DNA of 43,612 nucleotides. It comes from an uncultured beta proteobacterium. GTDB taxonomy: Bacteria > Pseudomonadota > Gammaproteobacteria > Burkholderiales > Burkholderiaceae_B. Of this stretch, positions 17,154 through 26,618 are shown one piece after another. Position 1 is the first letter of the stretch. Each line of letters begins with the position of its first letter. The notes below the pieces were generated by a model. The model had not been told where the DNA came from. It did not search any database and saw only the letters and a program-made list of their open reading frames with translations. The translations under genes were made by a program, and so were the position numbers. The stretch lies in assembly GCA_903894155.1 (NCBI GenBank), contig CAITPF010000313.1, forward strand, positions 1 through 43,612, read 5' to 3'.

Positions 17154-18155
17154 ATGATGTGGATCGCACGGTGGTTGCGCCAATCCGTCCAGTGCCTGTC
17201 GGCGCTCGCGTGCGTGCTGCTTGCAGGCACTCAGTGGATTCCAACGGCGCTGGCGCAGGACTATCCCGTGCGGCCGGTCCGGATCATCGCGCCTTTTCCG
17301 CCGGGCGGCGGTGCCGACATCATCCTGCGTGCGCTCGGGCCCCGCATGGCGCAAGCGCTCGGCCAGCCGGTCATCATCGACAACCACGCAGGGGGCGGCG
17401 GCACGATCGGAACCAAGCTTGCAGCCGCGGCGACGCCCGACGGCTACACGCTGGTCCTGGGCCTGACCGGAACGCTGGCCATCAACCCCGGGCTCTATCC
17501 GGACCTGTCCTACGACCCCCAGAAGGATTTCACGCCTATCGCCCTGCTTGCGACCGGCGCGAACGTCCTCGTGGCAAATCCCGGCCTTGAAATCCGGTCG
17601 TTCGATGAACTGATCGCGTACGCAAAGCTTCACCCCGGCAAGCTGACGTACGCCTCGTCCGGGATTGGCGGGGCACCGCACCTGGCCGGCGTACTGCTTG
17701 GATCCATGGCTGACGTAGAGCTTGTCCACATTCCGTACAAAGGCGGCGCGCAAGCAACGGCAGATTTGCTGGGCGGCCACGTATCTCTCATGTTCGCAGG
17801 GCTCGGCCCAGCCATCTCCAACATCCAGTCAGGCAAGTTGCGCGCCCTGGGTGTCGCAAGCCCAGGCCGTTCTTCGCTGCTGCCGGATGTACCCGCCATC
17901 GGTGAATCCCTGCCGGGATTTTCCGCCGTTACCTGGTTTGGAATCCTCGCGCCCAGCGGCACGCCCGCCCCCATCGTCGCCCGCCTTTCCGGGGTCATCC
18001 TGGAGATCGCCGCCAGTCGCGATTTTGCACGCCAGCTTGAGGCCGAAGGGTATGAAGTCAGCGCCGGGTCGCCCCAGTCCTTTGCAACGCTCATCGCCTC
18101 GGACAAGGCCAAGTGGGCCGACATCATTCGCACGACCGGCGCGACGATTCAGTAG
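17154..18155 (+). CDS. Bug/TctC-family periplasmic binding protein 2
   Basis: A 333-residue Bug protein with a signal peptide ending near ALAQ. The family start QDYPVRPVRIIAPFPPGGGAD follows, with DGYTLVLG, SYDPQKDFTPI and VHIPYKGGAQAT. Two ATGs in tandem (17154 and 17157) can serve as start. It begins four bases after the LivK-like stop and sits 49 bases before an MmgE/PrpD gene, so it is the middle gene of a three-gene operon. It is unusual to find two different classes of binding protein adjacent with no permease for either. Confidence 0.95.
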   Translation: MMWIARWLRQSVQCLSALACVLLAGTQWIPTALAQDYPVRPVRIIAPFPPGGGADIILRALGPRMAQALGQPVIIDNHAGGGGTIGTKLAAAATPDGYTLVLGLTGTLAINPGLYPDLSYDPQKDFTPIALLATGANVLVANPGLEIRSFDELIAYAKLHPGKLTYASSGIGGAPHLAGVLLGSMADVELVHIPYKGGAQATADLLGGHVSLMFAGLGPAISNIQSGKLRALGVASPGRSSLLPDVPAIGESLPGFSAVTWFGILAPSGTPAPIVARLSGVILEIAASRDFARQLEAEGYEVSAGSPQSFATLIASDKAKWADIIRTTGATIQ

Positions 18156-18204
18156 CTGCCGATCACCTCCGATACCCGCTCACACCAGGCCCACTCCAAA
18201 CGAC

Positions 18205-19626
18205 ATGATGAACGTCACCGAACAACTCGCGCGCTTTGCCATTGAGACGCCAGAAGGCTTCCTGTCCGCCCAGGACATCGCCTCAGTCAAAGTCAAGTTC
18301 CTGGATACGCTGGCGACCACGCTGGCCGGCTCGCAAACGCCCGCGGCGAGGGCGGCGCTCGCGCTGGCACGCGAATTGGGGGGCACTGCCCAGGCCACCA
18401 TCCTGGGCGCGGGTGACGCGACCTCCCTGCCCATGGCAGCCTTCGTCAACGGCATCAGCGGGCATGCGCTCGAATACGACGACAACACGACTGGCGCAGG
18501 CCACATCAGCGTCTGCCTCCTCCCGGGCTGCCTTGCGGTGGCTGAACACCTCGATCGCCCGGGACGCGCGATGATCGAGGCGTTTGCAATGGGATTCGAA
18601 ATATTCTGTCGCATCGCCTGGGGCCTTCGCCCCCAGTTGATCGACCGCGGCTGGCACCCTCAGGCGGTCATCGGCGGCCAGGGCGTGGCCGTAGCGGCTT
18701 GCCGGCTCTTCGGCACGGATGCCATGACAGCGCGCATGGCGATGGGCATCGTCGGGTCTTCGGCGACAGGTCTGCGAAAGAACGTTGGTTCGATGGGGAA
18801 GGCGTTTCACGTCGGAAACGGCGCGCGCGCGGGCGTGCTCGCCGTCCTGCTGGCGCGGCACGGTTTCGAGGTCGATCCCGACATCATCGAGGGGTCGGAC
18901 GCGCTGCCCGACGGCCATGAGCGCTTCGGTCTGGCAGACACCTACAACGGCATCGGCAACTACCGGCTCGAGCGGATGGTGGACGGTCTGGGCGCCGCGC
19001 TCGAAGTCGGGCGCAACACCACGATGGTGCGCCTGCACCCCGGCTCAAGCGCACCTGCCGCGGCCATCGATGGCATGATCGAGCTGGTGAAAACGCACGA
19101 CCTCGATCCCGACGCCATCGCCTCGATCGTGCTCGAATGCACGCCGCAGTGCCTGGCGATTGCGCCCTACACAGAGCCCGTCGATACTTATAAGGCCAAG
19201 TTTTGCATCGCCTACACGATGGCGGTCGCCTGCATGGACCGCAAGGTCGGCATCGAGCAGTACACCGAAACGCGCATTCGCGAGCCGCGCGTGCTGGATC
19301 TGATGCGTCGGGTCACGGTGACGGTGCCGGACGACTTCAGCCACCATCGCGGGCAATGGGGCGAGAACGGCGTCAACTGGGGCGAAGCGCGCGTGACCGT
19401 ACAGCTCAAGAATGGCGAGACATTGCACCGTGCCTGTTCGCACGCGATCGGGTGGCCCGAGCGCCCGGCGACCTGGGAGGCCCTGTGCGGAAAATTCGAG
19501 GACTGCGCAGCGCCCGTACTCTCGCCGACCCAAATCGCCGACGCCATCGCCATGATCGAAAACCTCGAGCATCTTCCTTCGGTGCGGGATCTGACCCGCG
19601 CGCTTGTCACGCGGCCGGCGTCCTGA
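18205..19626 (+). CDS. MmgE/PrpD family protein 2
   Basis: A 473-residue MmgE/PrpD protein. The frame is open for about 480 bases upstream across the Bug gene, but the family alignment starts at MNVTEQLARFAIETP, so the tandem ATGs at 18205/18208 are the start. Features are ALEYDDNTTGAGHIS (the conserved Asp/His-rich region; the second TH pair of protein 1 is altered), RGWHPQAVIGG, and RTTMVRLHPGSSAPA-like residues in the second domain. It is clearly diverged from the 4874-6262 copy, so the two probably act on different acids. It ends the LivK-Bug-MmgE operon and converges on a third Bug gene. Confidence 0.92.
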   Translation: MMNVTEQLARFAIETPEGFLSAQDIASVKVKFLDTLATTLAGSQTPAARAALALARELGGTAQATILGAGDATSLPMAAFVNGISGHALEYDDNTTGAGHISVCLLPGCLAVAEHLDRPGRAMIEAFAMGFEIFCRIAWGLRPQLIDRGWHPQAVIGGQGVAVAACRLFGTDAMTARMAMGIVGSSATGLRKNVGSMGKAFHVGNGARAGVLAVLLARHGFEVDPDIIEGSDALPDGHERFGLADTYNGIGNYRLERMVDGLGAALEVGRNTTMVRLHPGSSAPAAAIDGMIELVKTHDLDPDAIASIVLECTPQCLAIAPYTEPVDTYKAKFCIAYTMAVACMDRKVGIEQYTETRIREPRVLDLMRRVTVTVPDDFSHHRGQWGENGVNWGEARVTVQLKNGETLHRACSHAIGWPERPATWEALCGKFEDCAAPVLSPTQIADAIAMIENLEHLPSVRDLTRALVTRPAS

Positions 19627-19653
19627 GACAAGCCCACGCCGTGGCGCGCCCGA

Positions 19654-20655
19654 CTAGTCGAACTTGATGTTCGCGGTCGTGATGACGGACTGGAACTTTG
19701 CCATGTCGCGGTGCATCAGTGCGTCAAAGTCGGCCGGCCCGAGCACGTAAGGCTCAAGGCCTTGCTGGCGCAATTGCGACCGCACGCCTTCGGAACCCAT
19801 GATGTCCCGTATCGCTTCGGCGAGTTTGCCAACGATCTCGGGCGGCGTGTGCGCGGGGGCTAGCAGGCCATACCAGGTCGTGACGTCCACGCCCGTCAGG
19901 CCCGCCTGTTCAAATGTCGGCACATCCGGCAAACCCTCGACGCGGCTCGTGCCCGAAACCGCCAATGCCCTGAGCTTTCCGGACTTGATATGCGGGAGCG
20001 CAACGATCGGCGGGCCGAAAAACATCTGCACGTGCCCACCCAGCGTGTCGGCGAGCGCCGGGCCCGCGCCTTTGTAGGGAACCCCCTGTATCCTGACCCC
20101 GGCGCGCAGGTTGAACAGCTCGCTTGCCAGATGTGTGACGCCGCCGTTGTCGCCCGCCCCGTAAGAAAGCTGCCCCGGCCGTGCACGGGCCAGCGCGACG
20201 AATTCGGCGAGGTTGTTCGCCTGCACCTCCGGGTTGACCACCAGCACGTACTCCGTGCTGTAAATCGTGCAGATCGGGGCAAAATCGGCAAAGGTATCGT
20301 AGGGCAGCTTCATGACCAGCGGATTGATCACGTGCGTGCTCACCACCAGCAGGATCGTGTAGCCGTCGGCCGGCGAGCGGGCCAGCGCTTCGGTGCCGAT
20401 GCTGCTGTTCCCACCCGCGCGATTCTCGACCACCACGGGTTGGCCCCATCGCTCGGTCAGATTCTGGCCGATGAGGCGCGCGACCGTGGTGGTGCTGCCG
20501 CCTGGCGCAAACGGAACGATGATGTGGATCGGTCTCGATGGATAATCCTGGGCCGGACCGCGCCCCTGCGCGTGTGCGAGGCTCGCCGCAGCGCCCAGGA
20601 GACCAGCAAGCAGCAGGCAAGTCAGCGATCGGCGCGCCCGCGAATGAATAACCAT
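19654..20655 (-). CDS. Bug/TctC-family periplasmic binding protein 3
   Basis: A Bug protein of about 333 residues. The ATG at 20655 is preferred over a GTG nine bases upstream because AAGGTG lies at good distance and the signal peptide (LTCLLLAGLLGAAASLAHA) follows directly. The mature part has DYPSRPIHIIVPFAPGGSTT, DGYTILLV and GVPYKGAGPALAD. It lies 22 bases downstream of an alpha/beta hydrolase gene and probably belongs to the transcript coming from the acyl-CoA dehydrogenase. It is the second Bug gene of this cluster. Confidence 0.95.
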   Translation of the reverse strand: MVIHSRARRSLTCLLLAGLLGAAASLAHAQGRGPAQDYPSRPIHIIVPFAPGGSTTTVARLIGQNLTERWGQPVVVENRAGGNSSIGTEALARSPADGYTILLVVSTHVINPLVMKLPYDTFADFAPICTIYSTEYVLVVNPEVQANNLAEFVALARARPGQLSYGAGDNGGVTHLASELFNLRAGVRIQGVPYKGAGPALADTLGGHVQMFFGPPIVALPHIKSGKLRALAVSGTSRVEGLPDVPTFEQAGLTGVDVTTWYGLLAPAHTPPEIVGKLAEAIRDIMGSEGVRSQLRQQGLEPYVLGPADFDALMHRDMAKFQSVITTANIKFD

Positions 20656-20677
20656 GACCGGCACCTTGTTGGGCTGT

Positions 20678-21547
20678 TCACAAAAGATGGGCGTGGTACC
20701 AGCGCAATGCGCTGGAAAGCACCGTGGGATGCTCGTACACGCCCCAGTGGGACATGTTGGCCGGCAACATCACGAGCTCTCTGGGCGGACCGCAGCGCTG
20801 GTAGGCGCTGATCGCCTCATCGGCTGGAACGATCGTGTCGGTCGGGGATGCGATCAACATGACGGCGCGCGGCGAAATGCGGTCGGCGTTGCGTTCCGGG
20901 TAGAAGTGAATCAGGTTTTCGGCGGAGCGCAAATTCGTGGTCATGCTCATTCTGGGCGCCTCGCTCGTCGTGATCGTCCTGAATTGCTCGAGGCTTTCGG
21001 GATCGGGCACCATGAGGTCATAGGCCTCAATGGTCTCGGAATCCTGTCCTGCATAGCGCCGGACACGGTCCGCGTCGATGCGATCCAGCAGAGCGTACCA
21101 GTCGTGAGGATGACGCAGTCCGCGCAGCCAGCGGCCAACGTCGGTGACCGGGCCCGCGATCACGGTCGCCGCCACGCGGCGATCCAGGATTGCCGTCTGC
21201 AGGGCGATCGCTCCGCCAAAGCTCACCCCGAACAGGCCGACCGATGGCCCGCAGACCTCGGGCAACCCCAGCGCGTAGGTCATTGCATCGCGGACGTTTT
21301 CAACGAACGCACCGGGATCGAGTTCCCCGCGCGGCAAACCTTCGCTTTCGCCTCTGCACTGGTAATCAAAAGCCAGCGCCACATAACCGGCGTTTGCCAG
21401 TTGCACGCCGAGCTTTGGAAAAAATCGCTCCTTGACGCCCGTAAATCCGTGGCACAGCACAATGCAGGGATGGCGCCCCTCCCCCTCCGGCAAATAAAGG
21501 TTGGCAGCGATGCTCAGCCCGCCACTGACGAATTGCGTAACCCGCAT
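20678..21547 (-). CDS. Alpha/beta hydrolase (dienelactone hydrolase/esterase-like)
   Basis: A 289-residue hydrolase. The ATG at 21547 is chosen over an upstream one because GGAG precedes it by six bases and the protein family starts here. The oxyanion-hole segment is LCHGFTGVKE (residues 32-40), the nucleophile elbow GVSFGG with Ser near 109, the acid probably Asp in ASPTDTIVP, and the His in SHWGVYEH. DYQCRGES is typical of the BAAT/DLH-like peptidase-esterase group. No signal peptide, so cytoplasmic. Between a TRAP permease and a Bug gene it could open a lactone or ester after uptake. Confidence 0.88.
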   Translation of the reverse strand: MRVTQFVSGGLSIAANLYLPEGEGRHPCIVLCHGFTGVKERFFPKLGVQLANAGYVALAFDYQCRGESEGLPRGELDPGAFVENVRDAMTYALGLPEVCGPSVGLFGVSFGGAIALQTAILDRRVAATVIAGPVTDVGRWLRGLRHPHDWYALLDRIDADRVRRYAGQDSETIEAYDLMVPDPESLEQFRTITTSEAPRMSMTTNLRSAENLIHFYPERNADRISPRAVMLIASPTDTIVPADEAISAYQRCGPPRELVMLPANMSHWGVYEHPTVLSSALRWYHAHLL

Positions 21548-21622
21548 CTCATTCTCCGGACAGAACGCAAGCCAGGCAATGACGCCGCCCGACGGCAAAA
21601 TATACCTCGGCACACAACGCCA

Positions 21623-23506
21623 TCAAAGGAATCCGATCGAGATCCAGGGAATGGCTGCGACCAGGATCAGGCCGACCGTCATCGCGGCCAGGTAAGGCCA
21701 GATGGGCTTGAAGGCCGCAGAAGGATCGACGCGGCCGATTGCGCACGCAGCGTAATAGCCCACCCCGAATGGCGGAGCGAACAGGCCGATGCCCATGGCC
21801 AGGATCACGACCATCGCGTACTGGATGTCGTGGATGCCGAGCTGGCGCGCGATCGGAAAGAGCAGCGGCCCGAACAGCACGATCGCAGGGATCCCTTCGA
21901 GCACGGAGCCAAGCACGATGAAGGCAACAATGGAGACCGCCATGAACGACGTGGCGCCACCCGGCAGCCTGGCCATGCTGGCGGCCAGCTCGCGCGAAAA
22001 GCCCGATTGCGTGAGCGACCAGGCCATTGCGGTCGCCGCGCCGATGATGATCAGGATTGCGCCCGACAGCGAGGCAGTCTCGACGAGCATCGGCCGCAAA
22101 CGGTGCCACTCGATCTTCTGCCGGAAAAACAGCGCGGCGACCACGGCGTACACCGCCGAGTAAATGATCCCGATGGTCGAGACCTCAGTCGCGGTCGCAA
22201 CACCCTCCACGACCGCTGCGCGAATCAGGAAAGGCAAGGCAATGCCGGGCAATGCAACGAGGAACGCGACGAGGATCTCGCGGTGCGAGGCGCGACGAAC
22301 ACCCGAGAGGTCGTCGTGCCGGGTCTTCCACCATACGATCACGCACAGGGTTGCTGCCAGCACCAGTGCGGGCACCAGACCCCCGGTGAACAGACCGGCG
22401 ATCGATACGCCCGTCACGGAGCCGATCGTAATCAGCACCAGCGAGGGCGGGATGGTCTCCGACATGGCGCCCGAGGCCGAGAGCAGCGCCACGAGGTTGC
22501 CGGGGTTTTCACCGCGCTTTTTCATCTCCGGGAACAGCACCGGCGCGATCGCGGCCATATCCGCCGCCTTGGAGCCGGAGATGCCCGACACCAGGTACAT
22601 GCCGGCGAGCAACACGTAGGACAACCCGCCTCGCAGGTGCCCGATGAGGCTGGCCAGGAAGTTGACCATGGCCCGCGCCATGCCGCTGAGTTCGATCAGC
22701 AGACCGAGGAATACGAACAACGGCACCGACAGCAGGATGATGTGGCTCATGCCCTCGTCGATGCGGGAAACGACGACCGTCAGGGGCGTCCTGGTGGTCA
22801 GCGCCAGGAACGCGAATGTCGCCAGGCCAAAAGAGAACACGATCGGCGCGCCCGAAAGCACCAGCGTGCCCACCAGCAGCACGAAAAAAACGATGAGGCG
22901 ATAGTTTCCCATCGCCATGATGAGCGGCGTCGCGATCCACAGCGCCAGCGTCACGGCACCCACGAGCACCAGTGCGCCCAGTACGTTGCGAGCCGATCCC
23001 TGGCGAAACAATCGTATGACGCCCAGGACCAGCATGAGCCCGATGCCGATGGGAAGCGCCGACGCGCGCCAGACGTTCGGGATCTCGAGCGCCGGGGTGA
23101 CGACCATGATCTCGTCGATCGCATATTCGATCGCCGGACCGAACACAAGTGCCAGGAACACCACGCCCGTCACCAGCGCGAAAGCCTCGAAGAACGCCCT
23201 GCGCGCTGGCTGCGCCCGGTTGACCAGCGCTGACATGCGCATGTGCTCGGATTTTTGATAGGCAATCACGGCGCCCAGCATGGCGAGCCACAGGAACAGG
23301 ATCGAGGCGAGCTCGTCGGACCACACCAGGGGCCTGCGGTAAACATAGCGCGCCAGGACGCCGGCAAACAGCAACAAGGTCTCGACGACCACGAGTGTGC
23401 CGGCCACGCCGGCCGTCACGAAGCCAATCGCGCGTTCGATACGCGTGAAGATCGAGGTCGACGATGCCCCGGGTACGGCATCTTCTTTGGAATGCGGGGA
23501 GTGCAT
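21623..23506 (-). CDS. Fused TRAP transporter permease (DctQ-DctM)
   Basis: A 627-residue membrane protein. The first about 170 residues are a DctQ-like small subunit (four helices; ARYVYRRPLVWSDELASILFL). From about 185 on comes a DctM-like large subunit of the ion-transporter superfamily, with SGISGSKAADMAAIAP, GAMSETIPPSLVLI and GIGLFAPPFGVGYY. TRAP systems import organic acids using a sodium gradient and a DctP or TAXI binding protein. No DctP is adjacent; the flanking binding proteins are both Bug type. The TAXI protein at 11146 is far away and on another unit. It therefore depends on an unlinked partner or on an unusual one. Confidence 0.93.
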   Translation of the reverse strand: MHSPHSKEDAVPGASSTSIFTRIERAIGFVTAGVAGTLVVVETLLLFAGVLARYVYRRPLVWSDELASILFLWLAMLGAVIAYQKSEHMRMSALVNRAQPARRAFFEAFALVTGVVFLALVFGPAIEYAIDEIMVVTPALEIPNVWRASALPIGIGLMLVLGVIRLFRQGSARNVLGALVLVGAVTLALWIATPLIMAMGNYRLIVFFVLLVGTLVLSGAPIVFSFGLATFAFLALTTRTPLTVVVSRIDEGMSHIILLSVPLFVFLGLLIELSGMARAMVNFLASLIGHLRGGLSYVLLAGMYLVSGISGSKAADMAAIAPVLFPEMKKRGENPGNLVALLSASGAMSETIPPSLVLITIGSVTGVSIAGLFTGGLVPALVLAATLCVIVWWKTRHDDLSGVRRASHREILVAFLVALPGIALPFLIRAAVVEGVATATEVSTIGIIYSAVYAVVAALFFRQKIEWHRLRPMLVETASLSGAILIIIGAATAMAWSLTQSGFSRELAASMARLPGGATSFMAVSIVAFIVLGSVLEGIPAIVLFGPLLFPIARQLGIHDIQYAMVVILAMGIGLFAPPFGVGYYAACAIGRVDPSAAFKPIWPYLAAMTVGLILVAAIPWISIGFL

Positions 23507-23635
23507 AGTGAATCTTTCGAACGCGCCGCGCAGCCAGCGTTGCGCGAGGATCGTTAACGGGGGGAATCGGAAGTCGTCAATGACACGTCAGGCGCAGATA
23601 GTAACAAGACATGACAACGATTGCGCCCCGCCCGA

Positions 23636-23695
23636 GGGGTGGGAAACCCCTAGTCCAAAGGCTGCGCCGGGGCCATCCCGCCAGGGCTGGCGGGA
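23636..23695 (-). terminator. Hairpins downstream of Bug gene 4
   Basis: A perfect 9-bp inverted repeat (23676-23684 with 23687-23695, arms TCCCGCCAG/CTGGCGGGA) begins 12 bases after the stop of the Bug gene on the minus strand. A second hairpin GGGGT-GGGAA-ACCCC follows at 23636-23650. GC-rich and lacking T tracts, they may attenuate rather than end transcription into the TRAP gene. They occupy much of the 201-bp spacer. Confidence 0.4.
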
Positions 23696-23707
23696 CAAAG
23701 TCCCAGG

Positions 23708-24709
23708 CTAATCCGGCTTGATGTTCGCCTGCCGGACGACCACGCGCCACTTGGCCACTTCCTGCGCGATGAAGGCGCGCAAGCCGTCTGGCGTGAGGTC
23801 CGTCGCCTCGACGATGCCCTGGGCCGCGAGCGTTTGCCTGACCTGCGGATCCGCCATGGCACCGACAAACGCCTTATTGAGTACAGCGATGACATCCGAT
23901 GGCGTTGCGGCAGGCGCCACGATCCCGAAGAAGACGCTGACGTCATAGCCTTTGAGTCCCTGCTCGGACAGCGTCGGCAAATCGGGTAGCGCCGCCGAGC
24001 GCTCGGCGCTGGCAAGCCCGATGGCCCGTAATTTGCCCGCCTTGATATGCGGCAGCGCGGTCAGGATATCGGTAAACACCATCGTGACCTGCCCGCCGAG
24101 CAGGTCATTGAGCGCCGGGCCGGTTCCGCGATAGGGAATGTGCTGGATATCGGTGCCGGCCATCTCGTTGAACAGAATGCCGGCGAGGTGCGAAGATGCG
24201 CCGTTGCCCGACGAGGCATAGCTCAGCTTGCCGGGGTTCGCGCGGGCGTACGCAACCAGCGATTGCAAGTCGGTCGCAGGCACGGCGGGGTGCACGGCCA
24301 GCACATTGGGCAGGTGGCCGATCCGCACGATCGGTGCGAAACTCTTTTGCGGATCGTAGGACTGGTTCGGGTAAAGGCTGACGTTGATCGCCAGCGGCCC
24401 TGATGTGCCGAAAAGAACCGTGTAGCCGTCGGGCTTCGCGCTGGCGACAAACTCGGCGCCGATGTTGCCGCCCGCACCCGCCTTGTTCTCGACCACGACC
24501 GTCTGGCCCAGTTGCGCCTTCAGTCCCTCTGCCAGCCTGCGTGCCAGCGCATCGGTCGGCCCGCCTGGCGGGAATGGCACCACCAGGGTGACAGGGCGCG
24601 TCGGGAAATCGGTCGCGGCAAAGGCCGCAGGGAATCCTCCCGATGCCGCGAAGCCTATCGCGATCAGTGTGCCCTGGATCAGGCGTCGCTTATTCATGCA
24701 TCGATTCAT
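23708..24709 (-). CDS. Bug/TctC-family periplasmic binding protein 4
   Basis: A 333-residue Bug protein. GGAG lies seven bases before the ATG. The signal peptide is followed by TDFPTRPVTLVVPFPPGGPTD, then DGYTVLFG, SYDPQKSFAPIVRIG and HIPYRGTGPALND. It lies 68 bases downstream of the AidB-like acyl-CoA dehydrogenase and upstream of the TRAP permease, all minus strand. It could serve an unlinked TctAB permease. Cooperation with the adjacent TRAP permease is only a hypothesis, since Bug proteins are not known to dock on DctM. Confidence 0.95.
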   Translation of the reverse strand: MNRCMNKRRLIQGTLIAIGFAASGGFPAAFAATDFPTRPVTLVVPFPPGGPTDALARRLAEGLKAQLGQTVVVENKAGAGGNIGAEFVASAKPDGYTVLFGTSGPLAINVSLYPNQSYDPQKSFAPIVRIGHLPNVLAVHPAVPATDLQSLVAYARANPGKLSYASSGNGASSHLAGILFNEMAGTDIQHIPYRGTGPALNDLLGGQVTMVFTDILTALPHIKAGKLRAIGLASAERSAALPDLPTLSEQGLKGYDVSVFFGIVAPAATPSDVIAVLNKAFVGAMADPQVRQTLAAQGIVEATDLTPDGLRAFIAQEVAKWRVVVRQANIKPD

Positions 24710-24777
24710 GCACTATCTCCGTCATTATCGTTGGCCGGCACTTCGGTGGCCGTCGCCTGAGTGGCCGCTACCGCACT

Positions 24778-26472
24778 TCAGATCGATTGCGCCAGCCAAT
24801 CGCACAGTTCCTGATCGGCGCAGCTACCATCGGCCACGGGATCGCGCGGAGCAAGGCGATGCGTGAGGACCATATCGGCCAACCGCTCGCGCATCGGCAT
24901 GCCCGCTTCACGGGCCTCCCACCGCATCGCGGCCATCGTCACGACGTTATACAGCGCTGTCGCAACCTGCCGGGCGCGCTCGGCATCGTGCGCTGCGGCG
25001 GCGGTCGCCGCAAACGCAAAAGCGCTCTCGATGCGTTCCTGTTGCAACGAGGCCAGGCGGGCGGCAACCGGCTCGCCATGGTCAAGCAGCCACTGCACAT
25101 GCTCGCGCAGCGCCGGCAGCGAGTTTTCGCGCTGGATCGCGCGCATCACGTCAAGCGCCACGATGTTGCTCGTGCCTTCCCAGATCGACCCCAGGTGTGC
25201 GTCGCGCAGCACGCGCGGATCGCTCCATTCCTCGATGTAGCCGCAGCCGCCGCGCACTTCCATTGCGTCGCCCGCTACCTTCCGGGCGTCCCGGCAGGCG
25301 CGGAACTTGATGAGCGGCGTCATGATGCGCACCAGCGGCTTGCCCGCCGGATCTTCGTCTGCGCGCTGCAGAGCCTGTGCCGTCTGGAAGACCATTGTGC
25401 GCGCCTGTTCGGCCCAGACGGCCATCTTCGTCAGCTGGCGCTGCATCAGCGGCATGTCAATCAGTCGTTTGCCAAAGGCGCGGCGGTACTTGGACGCGAA
25501 CAGCGCCTCGGTCAGCGACCGGCGCATCAGCCCGGCGGCGCGCACGCCATTGGAAAGCCGGGAGCTGTTGATCATATCGGCCATATGCTTGAACCCCAGG
25601 CCGCGCTGGCCGACCAGCCAGGCGAACGCGCCTTCCATCCGGATCTCGCCGCTGGCCATCGACCGCGTACCGAGCTTGTCCTTGAGCCGAAGGATGCGGT
25701 AGGCGTTCGGTGTGCCATCGGGCAGCGTGCGCGGCAGCAGGAACAGTGAAATGCCCTTGAGGCCGTCCACAGGCTCCGAGCGTGCGAGCACCATCGCGAA
25801 CCCCGCGTCGGGATTCGAACAGAACCATTTTTCGCCGGTCAGGGACCACGATCCATCGGCAGACTGCTCGGCGATCGTGGTCGTGGCGCTGACGTCGGAT
25901 CCGGCGCCCTGCTCCGTCATGAACATCGCGCCCTGGTGCAGGGCATCGAAATCCTGCGTCGTAACCATGGGCAGGACGCGCTCGACCAGGGCCGGATCGC
26001 CAAACTTGCGCAGCGTGCGCGCCAGCGAATCGGTCATGCTGACCGGGCAGCAAAGGCCGAACTCCGCCTGCACGAAGAGATAGGTCAGCGCGTACTTCGC
26101 GGCAGGCGGCATGGGCGTGGGCCAGCCCAGCACGCCGCCACGATGCGACATTGCCGCCAGTCCGAACTCGCTGTAGGCGTAGCGCTCGAGCTCCACGTAG
26201 GCCGGGTGCTTCTCGATGCGGTTCAGGTCGATGCCGCTGCGACTGCGGACCGACAGCGTCGGGGGATTCTTGTCGGCGGTGCTTGCGAGATCGTCGAGCA
26301 GTGCGCCCGCAAGCCCCCCCAGCCGCTTGAGGTGGGGCTGAAGGTGCGCCAGCAGGTCGGGCGTCAAATAGCAGCCGAGCAACCCGCGCGCGACATCCGC
26401 CTCGTAGAGGTTGATGCCATGCGCGTCGGGCACGAGATTCATCGACGAGACTTCAAGCGGATTGATTTTCAT
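24778..26472 (-). CDS. AidB-like acyl-CoA dehydrogenase
   Basis: About 564 residues, longer than ordinary acyl-CoA dehydrogenases and matching the AidB/ACAD11-like group. Motifs are FMTEQGAGSDVSATTT (FAD/substrate loop), WSLTGEKWFCSNPDAG, RLKDKLGTRSMASGE and AMEVRGGCGYIEEW. HLGSIWEGTSNIVALDV contains the Glu (about 432) at the MCAD-type base position. The start is the ATG at 26472; translation from further upstream would read the 9-bp tandem repeat as a low-complexity tail and is rejected. A second ATG, 30 bases in, is also possible. It heads a minus-strand unit and is divergent from a LysR gene, its likely regulator. Confidence 0.92.
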   Translation of the reverse strand: MKINPLEVSSMNLVPDAHGINLYEADVARGLLGCYLTPDLLAHLQPHLKRLGGLAGALLDDLASTADKNPPTLSVRSRSGIDLNRIEKHPAYVELERYAYSEFGLAAMSHRGGVLGWPTPMPPAAKYALTYLFVQAEFGLCCPVSMTDSLARTLRKFGDPALVERVLPMVTTQDFDALHQGAMFMTEQGAGSDVSATTTIAEQSADGSWSLTGEKWFCSNPDAGFAMVLARSEPVDGLKGISLFLLPRTLPDGTPNAYRILRLKDKLGTRSMASGEIRMEGAFAWLVGQRGLGFKHMADMINSSRLSNGVRAAGLMRRSLTEALFASKYRRAFGKRLIDMPLMQRQLTKMAVWAEQARTMVFQTAQALQRADEDPAGKPLVRIMTPLIKFRACRDARKVAGDAMEVRGGCGYIEEWSDPRVLRDAHLGSIWEGTSNIVALDVMRAIQRENSLPALREHVQWLLDHGEPVAARLASLQQERIESAFAFAATAAAAHDAERARQVATALYNVVTMAAMRWEAREAGMPMRERLADMVLTHRLAPRDPVADGSCADQELCDWLAQSI

Positions 26473-26521
26473 GGCGCACTCAGGGTGGAAAGCGAGCCGC
26501 GGGCGGGTCGGGCGCGGCGGT

Positions 26522-26602
26522 AACGCGGGAAATGCGGGTAACGCGGGAAATGCGGGCAATGCGGACAATGCGGACAATGCGGAGAATGCGGAGAATGCGG
26601 TC
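26522..26602. repeat. Nine tandem copies of a 9-bp repeat
   Basis: Nine consecutive units of the form AAYGCGGNN fill 81 bases without interruption. The core GCGG is constant and the last two bases drift in steps (GA, GT, GA, GC, AC, AC, AG, AG, TC). The array lies between the acyl-CoA dehydrogenase start and the LysR operator region. The unit length keeps any reading frame, and both strands stay open through it. Copy number is likely to vary between strains. Confidence 0.95.
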
Positions 26603-26618
26603 ATGATGCAACCAGGCA

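Noticed and set aside
17722-18204. Upstream open extension of MmgE/PrpD 2
   Set aside because: It overlaps the Bug gene in another frame and has no family similarity; tandem ATGs at 18205/18208 fit the family start.
20654-23233. 859-codon open frame on the plus strand
   Set aside because: It lies opposite the TRAP permease and hydrolase genes; composition is Arg/His/Asp/Gln-rich, typical of an antisense frame in GC-rich DNA, with no domain.
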